Positions 39,777 through 48,810 of a DNA stretch of 64,000 nt are shown one piece after another (positions within the stretch are counted from its first letter, which is position 1; every line of letters begins with the position of its first letter). The translations under genes and the position numbers were made by a program. The notes beneath the pieces are model-generated. The model saw nothing but the letters and a program-made list of their open reading frames with translations. It ran no database searches and was not told where the DNA came from. Origin of the DNA: Clostridiales bacterium (lineage in GTDB: Bacteria; Bacillota; Clostridia; Christensenellales; Aristaeellaceae); contig DUQF01000006.1 in assembly GCA_012837965.1 (NCBI GenBank), positions 20,237-84,236 on the forward strand, written 5' to 3'.

Positions 39777-41664
39777 GTCCTTCACCTCCTGACTGTGTTA
39801 AGGCATAGAGAATGATGCCATTTGATATGAGGATGCGCATAACTTCCGATAAGCCTCCTTCCGCGATGGCGGCGTTGGCCACCTGAATGCCAAGCGCCAG
39901 CACCCCCTGGAAGAGGAAGGTGCCGATGATGACATGGGAAACCTTTGCGCGTTTCACAGTAGCCCCGCCAATCAGGATGGCGCTGGCCGAAACAAAACCC
40001 ATCTGCTTAGGCCCGTTGTACAACTGCATAAAGCCAAAGGACTGGGAGTAAACAATAATGCCGACCGCGGCGATAACCGTGGAGATGGTCGTGCCGATAA
40101 TGCGCATTTTGTTAACATTCACACCGGCAGCCTCCGCAAAGCGGGAATTGGCGCCGCCGGCTATCATCGCGATACCGGTGCGGCTGCGGGAAAAGAGCCA
40201 CATAATGAAACAGCACAGCAGGAAAAAGAGCAAAAGCCCTGTTGGAACACGCACGCCCAGCACCTCAAAAGACAGGAAGTCATCCAGCAATTGTCCAAAG
40301 GAATCGCCCATGTTATGCATGGAACGAAGCCCGCTGCCCAGCGCCCAGGTTAATTTGGGGTTTTTAAAGGGCAGCAACATCCAAGCAATGCAAAAAAGCG
40401 AAACTACGCTGAAGCCTACATAAGTGGAAACCGTCATCTCGCTGCCCTTGAGGTGGTTTAACAATTTGCCATAGAGAAATCCGATTGGAAGCGCCAGAAT
40501 GATGCCGCCAATCACCGAGAAGAAGAATGCGCCCCAGCCGGTCATGTTGTGTTCCAGAGCGACAAGGGTAGAGACAAGGCCCGCAATGATGCCGACGGTC
40601 ATGCCCATGTTCAGGCTGATACCTGCCTGAATGCCCGGCAGCATGGCCAGAGCCAGCACACCGTACATACCGGTACGCCACAGTACAGTTGAAAACATGC
40701 CCGCCACGTTGATGTTGTACAGCCCGGCCAGAATACAAAGCAAAATGAAAAAGGCCGAGATAACAAGTCTGGGCATGCCAAGTGAACGTTGGAGCGGGCG
40801 GTAGTAAAGCACGCTCAGCGCGGCGGTCAGAGCGCCAAACGCGAGCATCAGGAGATTCGGGGCCTGACGGGCAACAAGCATGCGTGTTTTTTCACTGCTT
40901 TCAAAAGCGCCCTGCGCGCCTGTGGCGGCATAGCTGTCATATTCCGCGTTAAAGCCGCTCTCGCCGCCACGGACTACCATAATCAGCGGCTCGCGCAGCT
41001 TGTCCTTCATTTCAGGTTCCAGATCAGGCAGCGCGTTTTCAAGCGCTGTGTACATCGCGTCATAAGCCGGGGTTAGCGCTTCATACAGAGCGGCTAACTC
41101 CGCTGAGGGAACAAAGCCGGAATAGTCCACTTTTTGAATAGTGGAAGCCATCATGTCGTCCTCGCTGATGGTTTCGTCCTCAGTACCCACTGTTTCCTCG
41201 GAAGCTTTTTGGGCAGCCAGAGCGGCTTGCTGCTCACGCCAAACTTCAGCATAGGCTTCTTTTTCGGCTGCTTCCAAACGCGAGTATTCGCTCAGGGAAT
41301 TTTCAAAGCTTTCCACCGCGAGGCTGAGTTCGGTTCGGTCAATTCCCAGGGTGTTGTAATACTTCTCCTCCGCGGCCTTACGGGCCAACTCGCCTTGCTC
41401 GTCCATATAAACGGTGATCTGATTGCGGGAGAATTTCTGCGCGCGGGCGTATGCGCGCGCGTCTAATTTAGCCTGCAGGTAAATGTTGTTGACGATGGCG
41501 CCTGCCGCGGTCCGTAAAACCGCGTAATTGCGCATACGCAGCATGGCGTCACTTGTCGCGGGCTGACCGCGAAGCACGAAGCCCCAAACGCCGGCTGTAA
41601 GCAGTCCCAGCGCCAGCACAAGAAGAAGGCCGGCTGCTATCCATTGGCTCTTTTTCGGTTTCAT
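39769..41664 (-). CDS. ABC transporter permease 1 with large extracytoplasmic N-terminal domain
   Basis: 631 residues with GGAGG upstream. After one membrane helix (about 7-30) comes a charged, largely helical extracytoplasmic domain (about 35-255, with KLDARAYARAQKFSRNQITV and SFENSLSEYSRLEAAEKEAY). The remaining 370 residues are the BPD_transp_2 permease, with coupling loop FAEAAGVNVNKMRIIGT (about 525-541). Ordinary permeases of this class have about 330-400 residues, so the outside domain is an addition, perhaps a docking site for the binding protein. Confidence 0.85.
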   Translation of the reverse strand: MKPKKSQWIAAGLLLVLALGLLTAGVWGFVLRGQPATSDAMLRMRNYAVLRTAAGAIVNNIYLQAKLDARAYARAQKFSRNQITVYMDEQGELARKAAEEKYYNTLGIDRTELSLAVESFENSLSEYSRLEAAEKEAYAEVWREQQAALAAQKASEETVGTEDETISEDDMMASTIQKVDYSGFVPSAELAALYEALTPAYDAMYTALENALPDLEPEMKDKLREPLIMVVRGGESGFNAEYDSYAATGAQGAFESSEKTRMLVARQAPNLLMLAFGALTAALSVLYYRPLQRSLGMPRLVISAFFILLCILAGLYNINVAGMFSTVLWRTGMYGVLALAMLPGIQAGISLNMGMTVGIIAGLVSTLVALEHNMTGWGAFFFSVIGGIILALPIGFLYGKLLNHLKGSEMTVSTYVGFSVVSLFCIAWMLLPFKNPKLTWALGSGLRSMHNMGDSFGQLLDDFLSFEVLGVRVPTGLLLFFLLCCFIMWLFSRSRTGIAMIAGGANSRFAEAAGVNVNKMRIIGTTISTVIAAVGIIVYSQSFGFMQLYNGPKQMGFVSASAILIGGATVKRAKVSHVIIGTFLFQGVLALGIQVANAAIAEGGLSEVMRILISNGIILYALTQSGGEGRD

Positions 41665-43256
41665 ATTGCCTCCTCCTGCGTCTTAATACCGCTCATCGCA
41701 AGGCCAAAGTCCGCGTCCGGGCTGTCCGGTCGCAGGATACTGGCCACCTTTCCTTCCGCGACAATCACGATACGATCACAGATGGAGCGCAGCTCCATCA
41801 ATTCGCTGGACACCATCACAATGGTAAGTCCCTGTTCACGGTTAAGACGCACCAGGGTGTCCAGCACCAATGATTTGGCGCCGATATCAATGCCGCGTGT
41901 AGGCTCAGACACGAAGAGAAAACGGGGTTTCATAGTCAGGGCTCTTGCGATGCACACCTTTTGCTGGTTTCCGCCGGAAAGCGTTCCCGTTGACTGAGCG
42001 GGTGAAGTGCAGCGGATGTCCAGATTTTGAATCATCTCCTTGGCATGCTCGCGAACAGCGCGCCCCGAACGGAGTTTAAAAAAGCCTGCGCGGGTCAAAA
42101 ACTCCCTCTTGACCTGAATGGCATTAAACGCGATGTTGTCTTCAATGGATTCCTCAAGCAGCAGTCCCACGCCGCGACGATCCTCTGACACCATGCTGAG
42201 GCCCTTGGCCAAGGCAGTCGTCGGGTCATTCAAGGGAAGCTCCTCTCCAAAAAGCTCTACCGTACCCTTGGAAGGATAAAGCCCCATGACGCCATTGGGG
42301 AGCCCCACCTTGCCCTGGCCGGCCAAGCCGCCAATACCGATAATCTCTCCTTCCATGACATCCAGGTCCAGACCTTTCACAGCCTCACCCGGCATCTCAA
42401 CGAAAAGGTCGCGCACCCTAAGCGCTACTTTGCCTGAAAGAGTGTGTTCCCGCGAGGGGGTGTCAATGATCCCCTCCTCGCCCCGGCCGATCATCATGCC
42501 GGCCATGTCCGTCAGGTTGGTCTGCGAAATGGGCTTGGTGCCCACCAGCTTGCCGTCGCGCAGCACGGTTACCGTGTCCGCCGCTTTCATAACCTCATTG
42601 AGTCGATGCGTAATGAAAATAATGGCGATACCGCGCTCGGCGATGGACTTCATTACGGCGATGAGCTGATCGGCTTCCGATTCCGTTAAAACGGCGGTGG
42701 GCTCGTCAAATACCAGCAATTTTACGCCGGTCTTGTCAATTTCGCGGGCAATTTCCACAAACTGCATGTAACCTACCGGCAGCGTGCGCACCAAGGTATT
42801 TTCGGGGATATCCACCCCCACGCTGTCAAGCGCCGCGCGCGCGTCCCTTTTCATGGCGGCATGGTCAAGGCTCTCCAGTTCATGCCCCAAGATGCGGCTG
42901 ATCAGGTTAGGCTTTGAAATCTCGCGGTTCAGCTTGATGTTTTCCGTAATGGTAAACCCGGGGATAAGCATAAATTCCTGGTGAACCATGCCGATTCCAA
43001 GATTCATCGCTTCTTTAGGGGAATGGATGTTTACAGTATCCCCGCCAACCTTAATCTCTCCCTTGAAACCGCCGGTCGAATGAATCACAGGCATCCCAAA
43101 GAGGATATTCATCAGGGTGGACTTGCCCGCGCCGTTTTCTCCAAGCAGCGCGTGAATTTCCCCCGGGCGTACCTGGAGGGTCGCCTCACTGAGCACGGTG
43201 GATTCACCGTAGTGTTTGGTGATATGGTTCATTTCCAGAACATATTCAAAAGGCAA
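41661..43256 (-). CDS. ABC transporter ATPase with two nucleotide-binding domains
   Basis: 531 residues from TTG 43256 (AAGGGAG upstream). Domain 1: GENGAGKSTLMNILFG (Walker A, about 37-52), then KLLVFDEPTAVLTESEADQL (Walker B). Domain 2: GIGGLAGQGKVGLPNGVMGL, degenerate Walker A; TLSGGNQQKVCIARALTMKP (signature); FLFVSEPTRGIDIGAKSLV (Walker B with S for D). This is the RbsA/MglA/YufO class used with paired permeases. The gene overlaps permease 1 by four bases. Confidence 0.93.
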   Translation of the reverse strand: MPFEYVLEMNHITKHYGESTVLSEATLQVRPGEIHALLGENGAGKSTLMNILFGMPVIHSTGGFKGEIKVGGDTVNIHSPKEAMNLGIGMVHQEFMLIPGFTITENIKLNREISKPNLISRILGHELESLDHAAMKRDARAALDSVGVDIPENTLVRTLPVGYMQFVEIAREIDKTGVKLLVFDEPTAVLTESEADQLIAVMKSIAERGIAIIFITHRLNEVMKAADTVTVLRDGKLVGTKPISQTNLTDMAGMMIGRGEEGIIDTPSREHTLSGKVALRVRDLFVEMPGEAVKGLDLDVMEGEIIGIGGLAGQGKVGLPNGVMGLYPSKGTVELFGEELPLNDPTTALAKGLSMVSEDRRGVGLLLEESIEDNIAFNAIQVKREFLTRAGFFKLRSGRAVREHAKEMIQNLDIRCTSPAQSTGTLSGGNQQKVCIARALTMKPRFLFVSEPTRGIDIGAKSLVLDTLVRLNREQGLTIVMVSSELMELRSICDRIVIVAEGKVASILRPDSPDADFGLAMSGIKTQEEAI

Positions 43257-43394
43257 ATAATCGCTCCCTTTCTATACGCCCGTGGCTCGGGATGGGCCAC
43301 AGGCTTGATACGGAGCCGGGCTGACCGGCTTCCCAATATTATAGAAAACAAAATCAGGTTCTTCAACCTTTTATTTTCCTGTCCAACGGAAAAA

Positions 43395-43427
43395 GGCCTG
43401 CCGGCCATACAGCGGGCAGGCCCTTTT
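43395..43427 (-). terminator. Intra-operon terminator between binding protein and ATPase genes
   Basis: GGCCTGCC and GGGCAGGCC form a strong stem with T-runs on the minus strand. Placed after the binding protein gene, it would make that protein more abundant than the membrane parts. Confidence 0.8.
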
Positions 43428-43443
43428 TACATAGCCTTGCGAC

Positions 43444-44583
43444 TTATTTAAGATAATCGCGGAAGTTGACGTTATCAAACAGAATCATGAAGTAGTTGGG
43501 TACTTCGTTGCCGTCGGCGTCCACATAGGAGGACACAGCGGCTTCGAAACCGGCAGCGCTGGACAAAGCCGCAAGCAGTTTATCCTTGTCGACCTTTTCG
43601 CCGCCGTTTTCGATATAGTCTTTGGCATACTCAACGCCGCCCATGATCATGGACATGTTCACAGGAACCGCCCAGGTAGACACACGGTCCACCGCGCCAA
43701 ACTCGTCCAGTTTGGCAGCCATCTTTTCAAGGTAGCCGTCAATATTACCGTAGTCTTCAGCCGACACGGCAAGACCCAGAGAGGCCGGGAAGCCGTGGAA
43801 GGGGCTGGGGCAGCAGGGCAGGGGATAGTAAGCGCCGGCTTCCTTTAACACAGCCGCCTGCAGGGGTTCCTGCATGCCGCAGTTGGTAGTGAAGAAAGCG
43901 ACCTTTTTGCCCGCATACTCTTCCATAACCTTGGGAACGTCAGAGAGGATGAAGGTCTGCGCGCCCGTCGTGCCGGCATCGCCGGTGGGGTCGGGAGCGT
44001 CGCGGAAAACCAGCTCGATGCCGGCCAACTCGGTTTCTTCCTTCATGATGTTGTAGCGGGCGACAATGGTCTCATAGCCCATGTGACGGGCAAAGGAGTA
44101 ATGGACGAGGATATCCGCGCCCCATTCATTGGCGGTTTCAACAATCTGGAAACCTCCGTTGATCTCATCAATACCCATGACAATGTCAGCGGCGCCTGCG
44201 ATGTCGGCGGGATCCTCAGCGGCCACGCCGGCGATCAGCAGGATGTCCGGACGGTTTTCACGGATCTTGGTGAAAGCAGCGGTAGCGCCCTGAACAGCCT
44301 GGCACATGATGATGGCCTTGACCTCGGGGTTCTCGGCGAACTGAAGCAGTTTGCCAATGGTGGTTTCCACCTCGGAAGAGAAGTTGTCGGGATAGGTGTC
44401 GGTGATCACCAAGTCGGGATACGTCTCAGCCATCTTTTCCGCCGCGCGGAATTCTTCTTCGCCCTGAGAGGTGGTGCCGGTCAGAATGGCAATTTTATAG
44501 CCGGACGCATTTTCAGCGACAGCTGGCAGCATCATGCTCATAGCCATTGCTACGGCCAGAATAAGAACCAATAGTTTCTTCAT
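43444..44583 (-). CDS. DUF3798 substrate-binding protein
   Basis: 379 residues. A signal peptide (MKKLLVLILAVAMAMSMMLP, cut after AVA near residue 23) has no lipobox Cys, so the mature protein is either soluble or held in another way. The body has a periplasmic-binding-like fold: YKIAILTGTTSQGEEEFRAA, VKAIIMCQAVQGATAAF, VMGIDEINGGFQIVETANEW, KVAFFTTNCGMQEPLQAAVL. DUF3798 proteins occur with ABC genes like those downstream. Ligand unknown. Confidence 0.88.
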   Translation of the reverse strand: MKKLLVLILAVAMAMSMMLPAVAENASGYKIAILTGTTSQGEEEFRAAEKMAETYPDLVITDTYPDNFSSEVETTIGKLLQFAENPEVKAIIMCQAVQGATAAFTKIRENRPDILLIAGVAAEDPADIAGAADIVMGIDEINGGFQIVETANEWGADILVHYSFARHMGYETIVARYNIMKEETELAGIELVFRDAPDPTGDAGTTGAQTFILSDVPKVMEEYAGKKVAFFTTNCGMQEPLQAAVLKEAGAYYPLPCCPSPFHGFPASLGLAVSAEDYGNIDGYLEKMAAKLDEFGAVDRVSTWAVPVNMSMIMGGVEYAKDYIENGGEKVDKDKLLAALSSAAGFEAAVSSYVDADGNEVPNYFMILFDNVNFRDYLK

Positions 44584-44652
44584 AGTTTCCTCCTTTAATT
44601 GCTATCAGGCAGCGGACTCATTAAAGAAAACAATACCTGATTTTATTAGATA

Positions 44653-44682
44653 ATAATAATACAAATTGTATGCAAAAGTCAA
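44653..44682 (-). promoter_or_regulatory. Promoter of the DUF3798 ABC operon
   Basis: On the minus strand TTGACT (44682-44677) and TATTAT (44658-44653) are 18 bp apart, about 70 bp before the start codon. The rest of the 390-bp gap to 44975 shows nothing I can support. Confidence 0.5.
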
Positions 44683-44974
44683 GTCTGTGAAAAGACAAAG
44701 GAGGAGAGAACCAGATCAAGGCCAAAGAAACATATTGAGTATCAAAAAACCGCTGTTTGTATAGTATTTACTGGGATTATCTATTGCACAACAAGCCCGG
44801 TACAGAGCGGCATGTGACTATACTGTCGCTAAAAACCAGTGTGATTGTTAGTGAAAAAAAAACAGCATTAATACAATTCCACTTGATTTCAATCTCTTGC
44901 TCGCTGTAGGTATTGAATAGTTTGTAACCGATTCCATGGGTTGTGTTTGAAACGCTGCAAGGCTTTTTCATTTC

Positions 44975-45397
44975 CTACTTATCTTCTTTTTTCTGTCCCA
45001 CAGTGATGGACGCGGCCAGGCCTATGCCCATCAGCACCCACCAGACAGCGGCCTGGCAAAACTCTTTGAAGCTTCCCCCGACAATCATGCTGACAAGGTA
45101 AATGATTAATACAATTACAGCCAGAATGGCTGTTGCCAAGACTATATTCCGGTTAATCTTAGCGTTTCTCGCGTCGTTTTTTACCTTTTCCATCACTTTC
45201 GCGTCTCCTTTCACTAAATCATCCAAGCTGATTCCATAGAGATCACTGAGCCTGATCAGGCTTACAATATCAGGTAAAGACTTCCCGTTCTCCCAGTGAG
45301 AAACGGTTACTCTTGAGACCATGACTTTTTGCGCGACCTGATCCTGTGTCATTCCGGCGCTATGCCTTGCGTCCTTCAGCATACTTGAAATGTCCAT
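44975..45397 (-). CDS. XRE-family regulator with C-terminal membrane helices
   Basis: 140 residues with AAAGGAGG upstream. Residues 1-62 are an XRE HTH (LKDARHSAGMTQDQVAQKVM, then VSRVTVSHWENGKSLPDIVS). After a charged linker come two hydrophobic helices (IVLATAILAVIVLIIYLVSM and AAVWWVLMGIGLAASITVG). Such membrane-anchored XRE proteins are common in Firmicutes and probably sense envelope state. No clear target; it sits upstream of the ABC operon on the same strand but separated by nearly 400 bp. Confidence 0.85.
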   Translation of the reverse strand: MDISSMLKDARHSAGMTQDQVAQKVMVSRVTVSHWENGKSLPDIVSLIRLSDLYGISLDDLVKGDAKVMEKVKNDARNAKINRNIVLATAILAVIVLIIYLVSMIVGGSFKEFCQAAVWWVLMGIGLAASITVGQKKEDK

Positions 45398-45713
45398 CGG
45401 GCGACCTCCTTTGTAGCTTGATTGTAATGGAAAGGATTGTTGCCTGTCGATTAAAAGGCTTTTACATACTTGCAGTTTCTTTGTATAAAATGCTTTACAT
45501 TTCTTTCGCGGTGGACCATGGTAATGGATTGTATTCAGTATATCACACTTGGAAAATAAAAAAGCATCAATCGATGTCCGGTTTTTGCCCCATCCGACCT
45601 GTCCGGGGTTGTACCGACCGGCGCTTAAAGGTATAATTGTTTTTAGAAGTAATTATATAGTTACGAAAGGCTCAAGACCGTGTTTAATCAACCTACGCAA
45701 AAAGGAGAAAAAT
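45398..45713. other. Divergent intergenic region
   Basis: The gap between XRE and the PolC-like gene. It holds the XRE ribosome site (AAAGGAGG) and, near 45632-45665, an AT-rich stretch suited to a promoter of the PolC-like gene (TATAAT-like TATAAT at 45632). Nothing else seen. Confidence 0.35.
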
Positions 45714-47006
45714 GTGAAACATATGAATGAACCAAGAGAAATACGCCCCCATCCGGGGAATATAATTAGCATAACCCCCTTTGATAGGAAAGGGGAAAAA
45801 ATAATGAATGAGCTGGAAGAAATGCTGCTTGATAAACTCCATAAGCGGTATCCGGGGGATATTCCCGATTTTATCCAAAACCGTTTTAATATAGAATGGG
45901 AATATTTTTGGATTACTTGGAGAGGAGATCTCCTGCTTCTCTATCAGGCTGTCATGAAAGCGGCCGAAGCTGCCGGACAGCCCGTCTGGAATCGCGACTT
46001 TGGAAGCGGCTTCTTTCTGTTTTATTTGCTGGACAAAGGACTTAACCCGCTGGAGCCTCATTGGGAGTGCAAGGATTGCGGTTACATTGAAAGGGATGAA
46101 CAAGCGGAACTCTGCTTTGATTTGCCTGTCAAGGATTGCCCGAAATGTGGAAAACGGATGTATCGAGACGGTATTCATGGCAGCGCAGAAGAGGCGCTGT
46201 ACAGTACATACCTTGAATTTCTTGTAAATAAAGAATTTCAGGAAACGGCAAACGAAGCGGTGCTTGACGCGCTGAAAGGCTATAAAGTGTACCAGCGGCG
46301 TGGGAACCATCGTCCCTGCCCGACAAATTATCAGTCATATTATTACACAGACAAGGTTAAGAAGAAGGATAGGCCGCTGATCCATCAGGATAAATTAGGC
46401 TTTGAGTACATCAATATTGAGGACGAGAAGGCTTTCTCTTCCACATTCCGGTCTATCACCATAAAGGCAATGACAGGTGAACCCATGACAAAGCAGCCCC
46501 TATCAATGGAGGATTGGATAAAAAGCAAGCCCGATATCCGAGCGTTCCTTCTTCGAAGCGTTCAGGATATGAAGAAACAGAGTTTGTATTACCCAAACAA
46601 TCCGGAAGAACAGATGCTTGAAATGATCGAGGCATTACAACCGGACACATGGACGGCTTTAATTGAGATCGTCTGTTATGCTTTTGGTACTTACACCCAA
46701 GAAGGAAAAATCGCGACGGTTCAAGAAAAAATTGAACTGATTAAAGGAAGTGATTTTCGCCATATCCTCTATGCGCGGGAGCCACTGCAATTCTATCTGC
46801 GTAAACAGGGGATACCAGCCATTCTGGACTATCAAATGGTTGAACAACTTCGTAAAGGTCGGAAAGGTTGGGAAATGGAACTCTTTGGCGAGAAAACCCC
46901 GCTTCTTGAAAAGGACAAGCTATTCAATGCTGTGATATACCAGTGGCCTCGGACGCACGCCATCAATTGGCTGTGGAGAAATATGAGGAGAGAAGATTTT
47001 GTGTGA
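45714..47006 (+). CDS. PolC-derived protein lacking catalytic domains
   Basis: 430 residues from GTG 45714 (AAGGAG upstream). Four stretches follow the order of the C-terminal half of PolC (Gram-positive DNA polymerase III alpha): WNRDFGSGFFLFYLLDKGLN then PLEPHWECKDCG and FDLPVKDCPKCGKRMYRDG (zinc knuckle, compare GSRGSVGSS...NPLPPHY and FDLPDKxCPxCG); EEQMLEMIEALQPDTWTALI; REPLQFYLRKQGIPAILDYQ then EQLRKGRKG; and VIYQWPRTHAINWLW (compare FPKAHAxAY). The palm motif DIDLNFSGEYQ, the exonuclease and the PHP domain are absent, so no polymerase activity is expected. A structural or regulatory role at the replisome is possible. Confidence 0.75.
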   Translation: MKHMNEPREIRPHPGNIISITPFDRKGEKIMNELEEMLLDKLHKRYPGDIPDFIQNRFNIEWEYFWITWRGDLLLLYQAVMKAAEAAGQPVWNRDFGSGFFLFYLLDKGLNPLEPHWECKDCGYIERDEQAELCFDLPVKDCPKCGKRMYRDGIHGSAEEALYSTYLEFLVNKEFQETANEAVLDALKGYKVYQRRGNHRPCPTNYQSYYYTDKVKKKDRPLIHQDKLGFEYINIEDEKAFSSTFRSITIKAMTGEPMTKQPLSMEDWIKSKPDIRAFLLRSVQDMKKQSLYYPNNPEEQMLEMIEALQPDTWTALIEIVCYAFGTYTQEGKIATVQEKIELIKGSDFRHILYAREPLQFYLRKQGIPAILDYQMVEQLRKGRKGWEMELFGEKTPLLEKDKLFNAVIYQWPRTHAINWLWRNMRREDFV

Positions 47007-47103
47007 TAGAATAACAGGCAGCGAAGAAATTGAATTCTGCAATTAAGTAATGTATAATATAATATAATATAAGTCAGAGAACTTATTATAAGGAGGTTAA
47101 GAA

Positions 47104-47808
47104 ATGGATTACACCAAGAAAATTGAAGCGTGCAACACTTTAGACGAGCTGTTTTCCCTGTGGAAAGAGAAACAAAGTAACGAGCCCAAGGAAAGTTGTT
47201 ATGGAGAAGGAAACAAAACAGGAACATTTCCGAGGAAAGACGGAAAAACCCCCGATTACGACACCTTCAAGGATGGCTTTTATCCAGATGGAGTAACTTC
47301 AAGAGTTGGCAACGAGAGCTCAACAAACCGGTGTCAGGTTTTGTTTATCTTAAAGGAATCAAATGTAACAGAGAAAATTACAAAGGGCAAGGATAAGTAT
47401 AAAGATTCCTTTTGGTTCAATAAAGCGGTAGGGGAACGGGCGAGGGAAAAATATGCTCAGCGTTTTGAATTGGTTCTCCAGCGGCTAATCGAAAAACATG
47501 GGTTGAAACAAGAAGATAGTAAATTATATGGCTTTATGAACCTCAACAAACGGGGTGGTTATGGAACAACTGACGATGAAGCCCTTACGGCATATGTGAA
47601 AGAATATTCTTGTTTCATTAAAAAGCAAATTTCCCTTCTTTCGCCAAAGTATATTGTCTATTGTGGCAAGACGTTTTACGAATTATTGAGCAAGGAGGAG
47701 TTTAAGCTTGTAGAAGATTCGTCAGCGGAGGTTTTTTATACATATCATCCAAGTGCACAAGGGATAACCGATAATGATTACATCAATGGTCTGACCCCTA
47801 TCAATTAG
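47104..47808 (+). CDS. Uracil-DNA glycosylase-superfamily-like protein
   Basis: 234 residues, AAGGAGG upstream. Layout resembles UDG family proteins of the type found in conserved hypothetical genes: CQVLFILKESN (early strand and loop), LYGFMNLNKRGG, ISLLSPKYIVYCGKTFYELL, and VFYTYHPSAQG (histidine of motif B). Active-site residues cannot be fixed by eye. It follows the PolC-like gene by 97 bp on the same strand. It may act on DNA bases or be a degenerate nucleotide-binding relative. Confidence 0.55.
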   Translation: MDYTKKIEACNTLDELFSLWKEKQSNEPKESCYGEGNKTGTFPRKDGKTPDYDTFKDGFYPDGVTSRVGNESSTNRCQVLFILKESNVTEKITKGKDKYKDSFWFNKAVGERAREKYAQRFELVLQRLIEKHGLKQEDSKLYGFMNLNKRGGYGTTDDEALTAYVKEYSCFIKKQISLLSPKYIVYCGKTFYELLSKEEFKLVEDSSAEVFYTYHPSAQGITDNDYINGLTPIN

Positions 47809-47877
47809 CTAAAACAGATGAATTTCGTGCATAAGGTGTTTTAAAGCCACGAATGCATTACTTTACCCTCAACCCGG

Positions 47878-47907
47878 CTTTACATCAATATCCGCATTTG
47901 TTATACT
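47878..47907 (+). promoter_or_regulatory. Promoter of the riboswitch-controlled gene
   Basis: TTTACA (47878-47883) and TATACT (47902-47907) with an 18-bp spacer; a second TATAAT at 47913 lacks a good -35 box. Confidence 0.5.
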
Positions 47908-47935
47908 AACTTTATAATCAAATAACGCCTATGAA

Positions 47936-48100
47936 GAGTGCGCGAGAGACAAGCTCGTTGACCGCACGGCAACCTGCCCCAAACGGTAAGGTGCCAAAGC
48001 TTGACCGATAGGATGAACAATCATGCCAGCAGCAGTCCTGTCGGAACGATGGGACTGTTTTTTAACCTCTTCATGGGCGAAAAGAAAGGAAGAGGTGCGA
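47936..48100 (+). promoter_or_regulatory. SAM-type riboswitch (SAM-I/IV variant) with expression platform
   Basis: The aptamer core shows GAGAGACAAGCTC, GTTGACCGCACGGCAACC, CGGTAAGGTGCCAAAGC and GACCGATAGGATGAAC, in the order of SAM-I/IV class RNAs. A terminator follows: CAGTCC (48033-48038) with GGACTG (48052-48057) and six T. A further hairpin, ACCTCTTC (48065-48072) with GAAGAGGT (48089-48096), covers the ribosome site of the gene at 48104. Thus both transcription and translation may be controlled by SAM. Confidence 0.7.
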
Positions 48101-48103
48101 AGC

Positions 48104-48667
48104 ATGACACACAAAGAGAAACCCTATATTCTTTTTGCACACAACCAAAACGGGGAAATTACACAGACCAATATTACACAGGAGCAGCTTGGAAGGATTT
48201 TCTTTAATGAAGGGGACAGGCAATGGGATCACATCCATATGGTGTTGCCCGAACCTGCGTGGGACAAATTCTACGAAGACGGCCGTTTAATTTATGAAGG
48301 GTTCACGGTTGACCAAAAAGCCTTTGGAGCCGGAAAAGCTTTCTACAAGGATGGAAAGCCCATGATGGAAGGAATATTCGGAATTAAAGGCCTGCTTTAC
48401 GGCAAAGAGTATTATCCGAATGGCATGATTCGTTTCGAAGGCAGCTTCAGGCTGAATCAGGCGTATGGCCCGAACTATCCTGTATACGGGTCATGGTTTG
48501 ACGAAGAAGGAAAGCTCCTGTTCCATGGGAAGTTTGAATTTTTTCGCAGTTCGATTGGCTATCCGTTGGTAGACAAACCGAAAGGATTTACCTTATTAAA
48601 ACATCCGCTTTCAACACACCATTTATTCATGTGGAAAGATGCGAGAAAATATATGCCTCAGCATTAA
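48104..48667 (+). CDS. MORN-repeat-like protein under SAM riboswitch
   Basis: 187 residues from ATG 48104, AGAGG upstream. Residues 55-140 hold four degenerate MORN-like units: FYEDGRLIYEGF, FYKDGKPMMEGIF, YYPNGMIRFEGSF, FDEEGKLLFHGKF. Such repeats form beta hairpins that bind lipids or proteins. There is no signal peptide. SAM riboswitches usually control methionine or SAM metabolism genes, so this target is odd. Function unknown. Confidence 0.75.
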   Translation: MTHKEKPYILFAHNQNGEITQTNITQEQLGRIFFNEGDRQWDHIHMVLPEPAWDKFYEDGRLIYEGFTVDQKAFGAGKAFYKDGKPMMEGIFGIKGLLYGKEYYPNGMIRFEGSFRLNQAYGPNYPVYGSWFDEEGKLLFHGKFEFFRSSIGYPLVDKPKGFTLLKHPLSTHHLFMWKDARKYMPQH

Positions 48668-48810
48668 GGGAATAAATGGAAAGATTTTGGATGGTAAAAA
48701 TTCTTTTGCAAACGTTTCTCACCCCGCTTATCCATGTTTATCAAGCCGCAAATGAGGGTAAATTTAATTAGACAAACCCGCCATGTGGCTGTCTGAAGGA
48801 GGATAAAACC

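Noticed and set aside
44777..44971. 64-codon frame between XRE and the ABC operon
   Set aside because: No ribosome site, no family resemblance, and AT-rich sequence typical of intergenic DNA.
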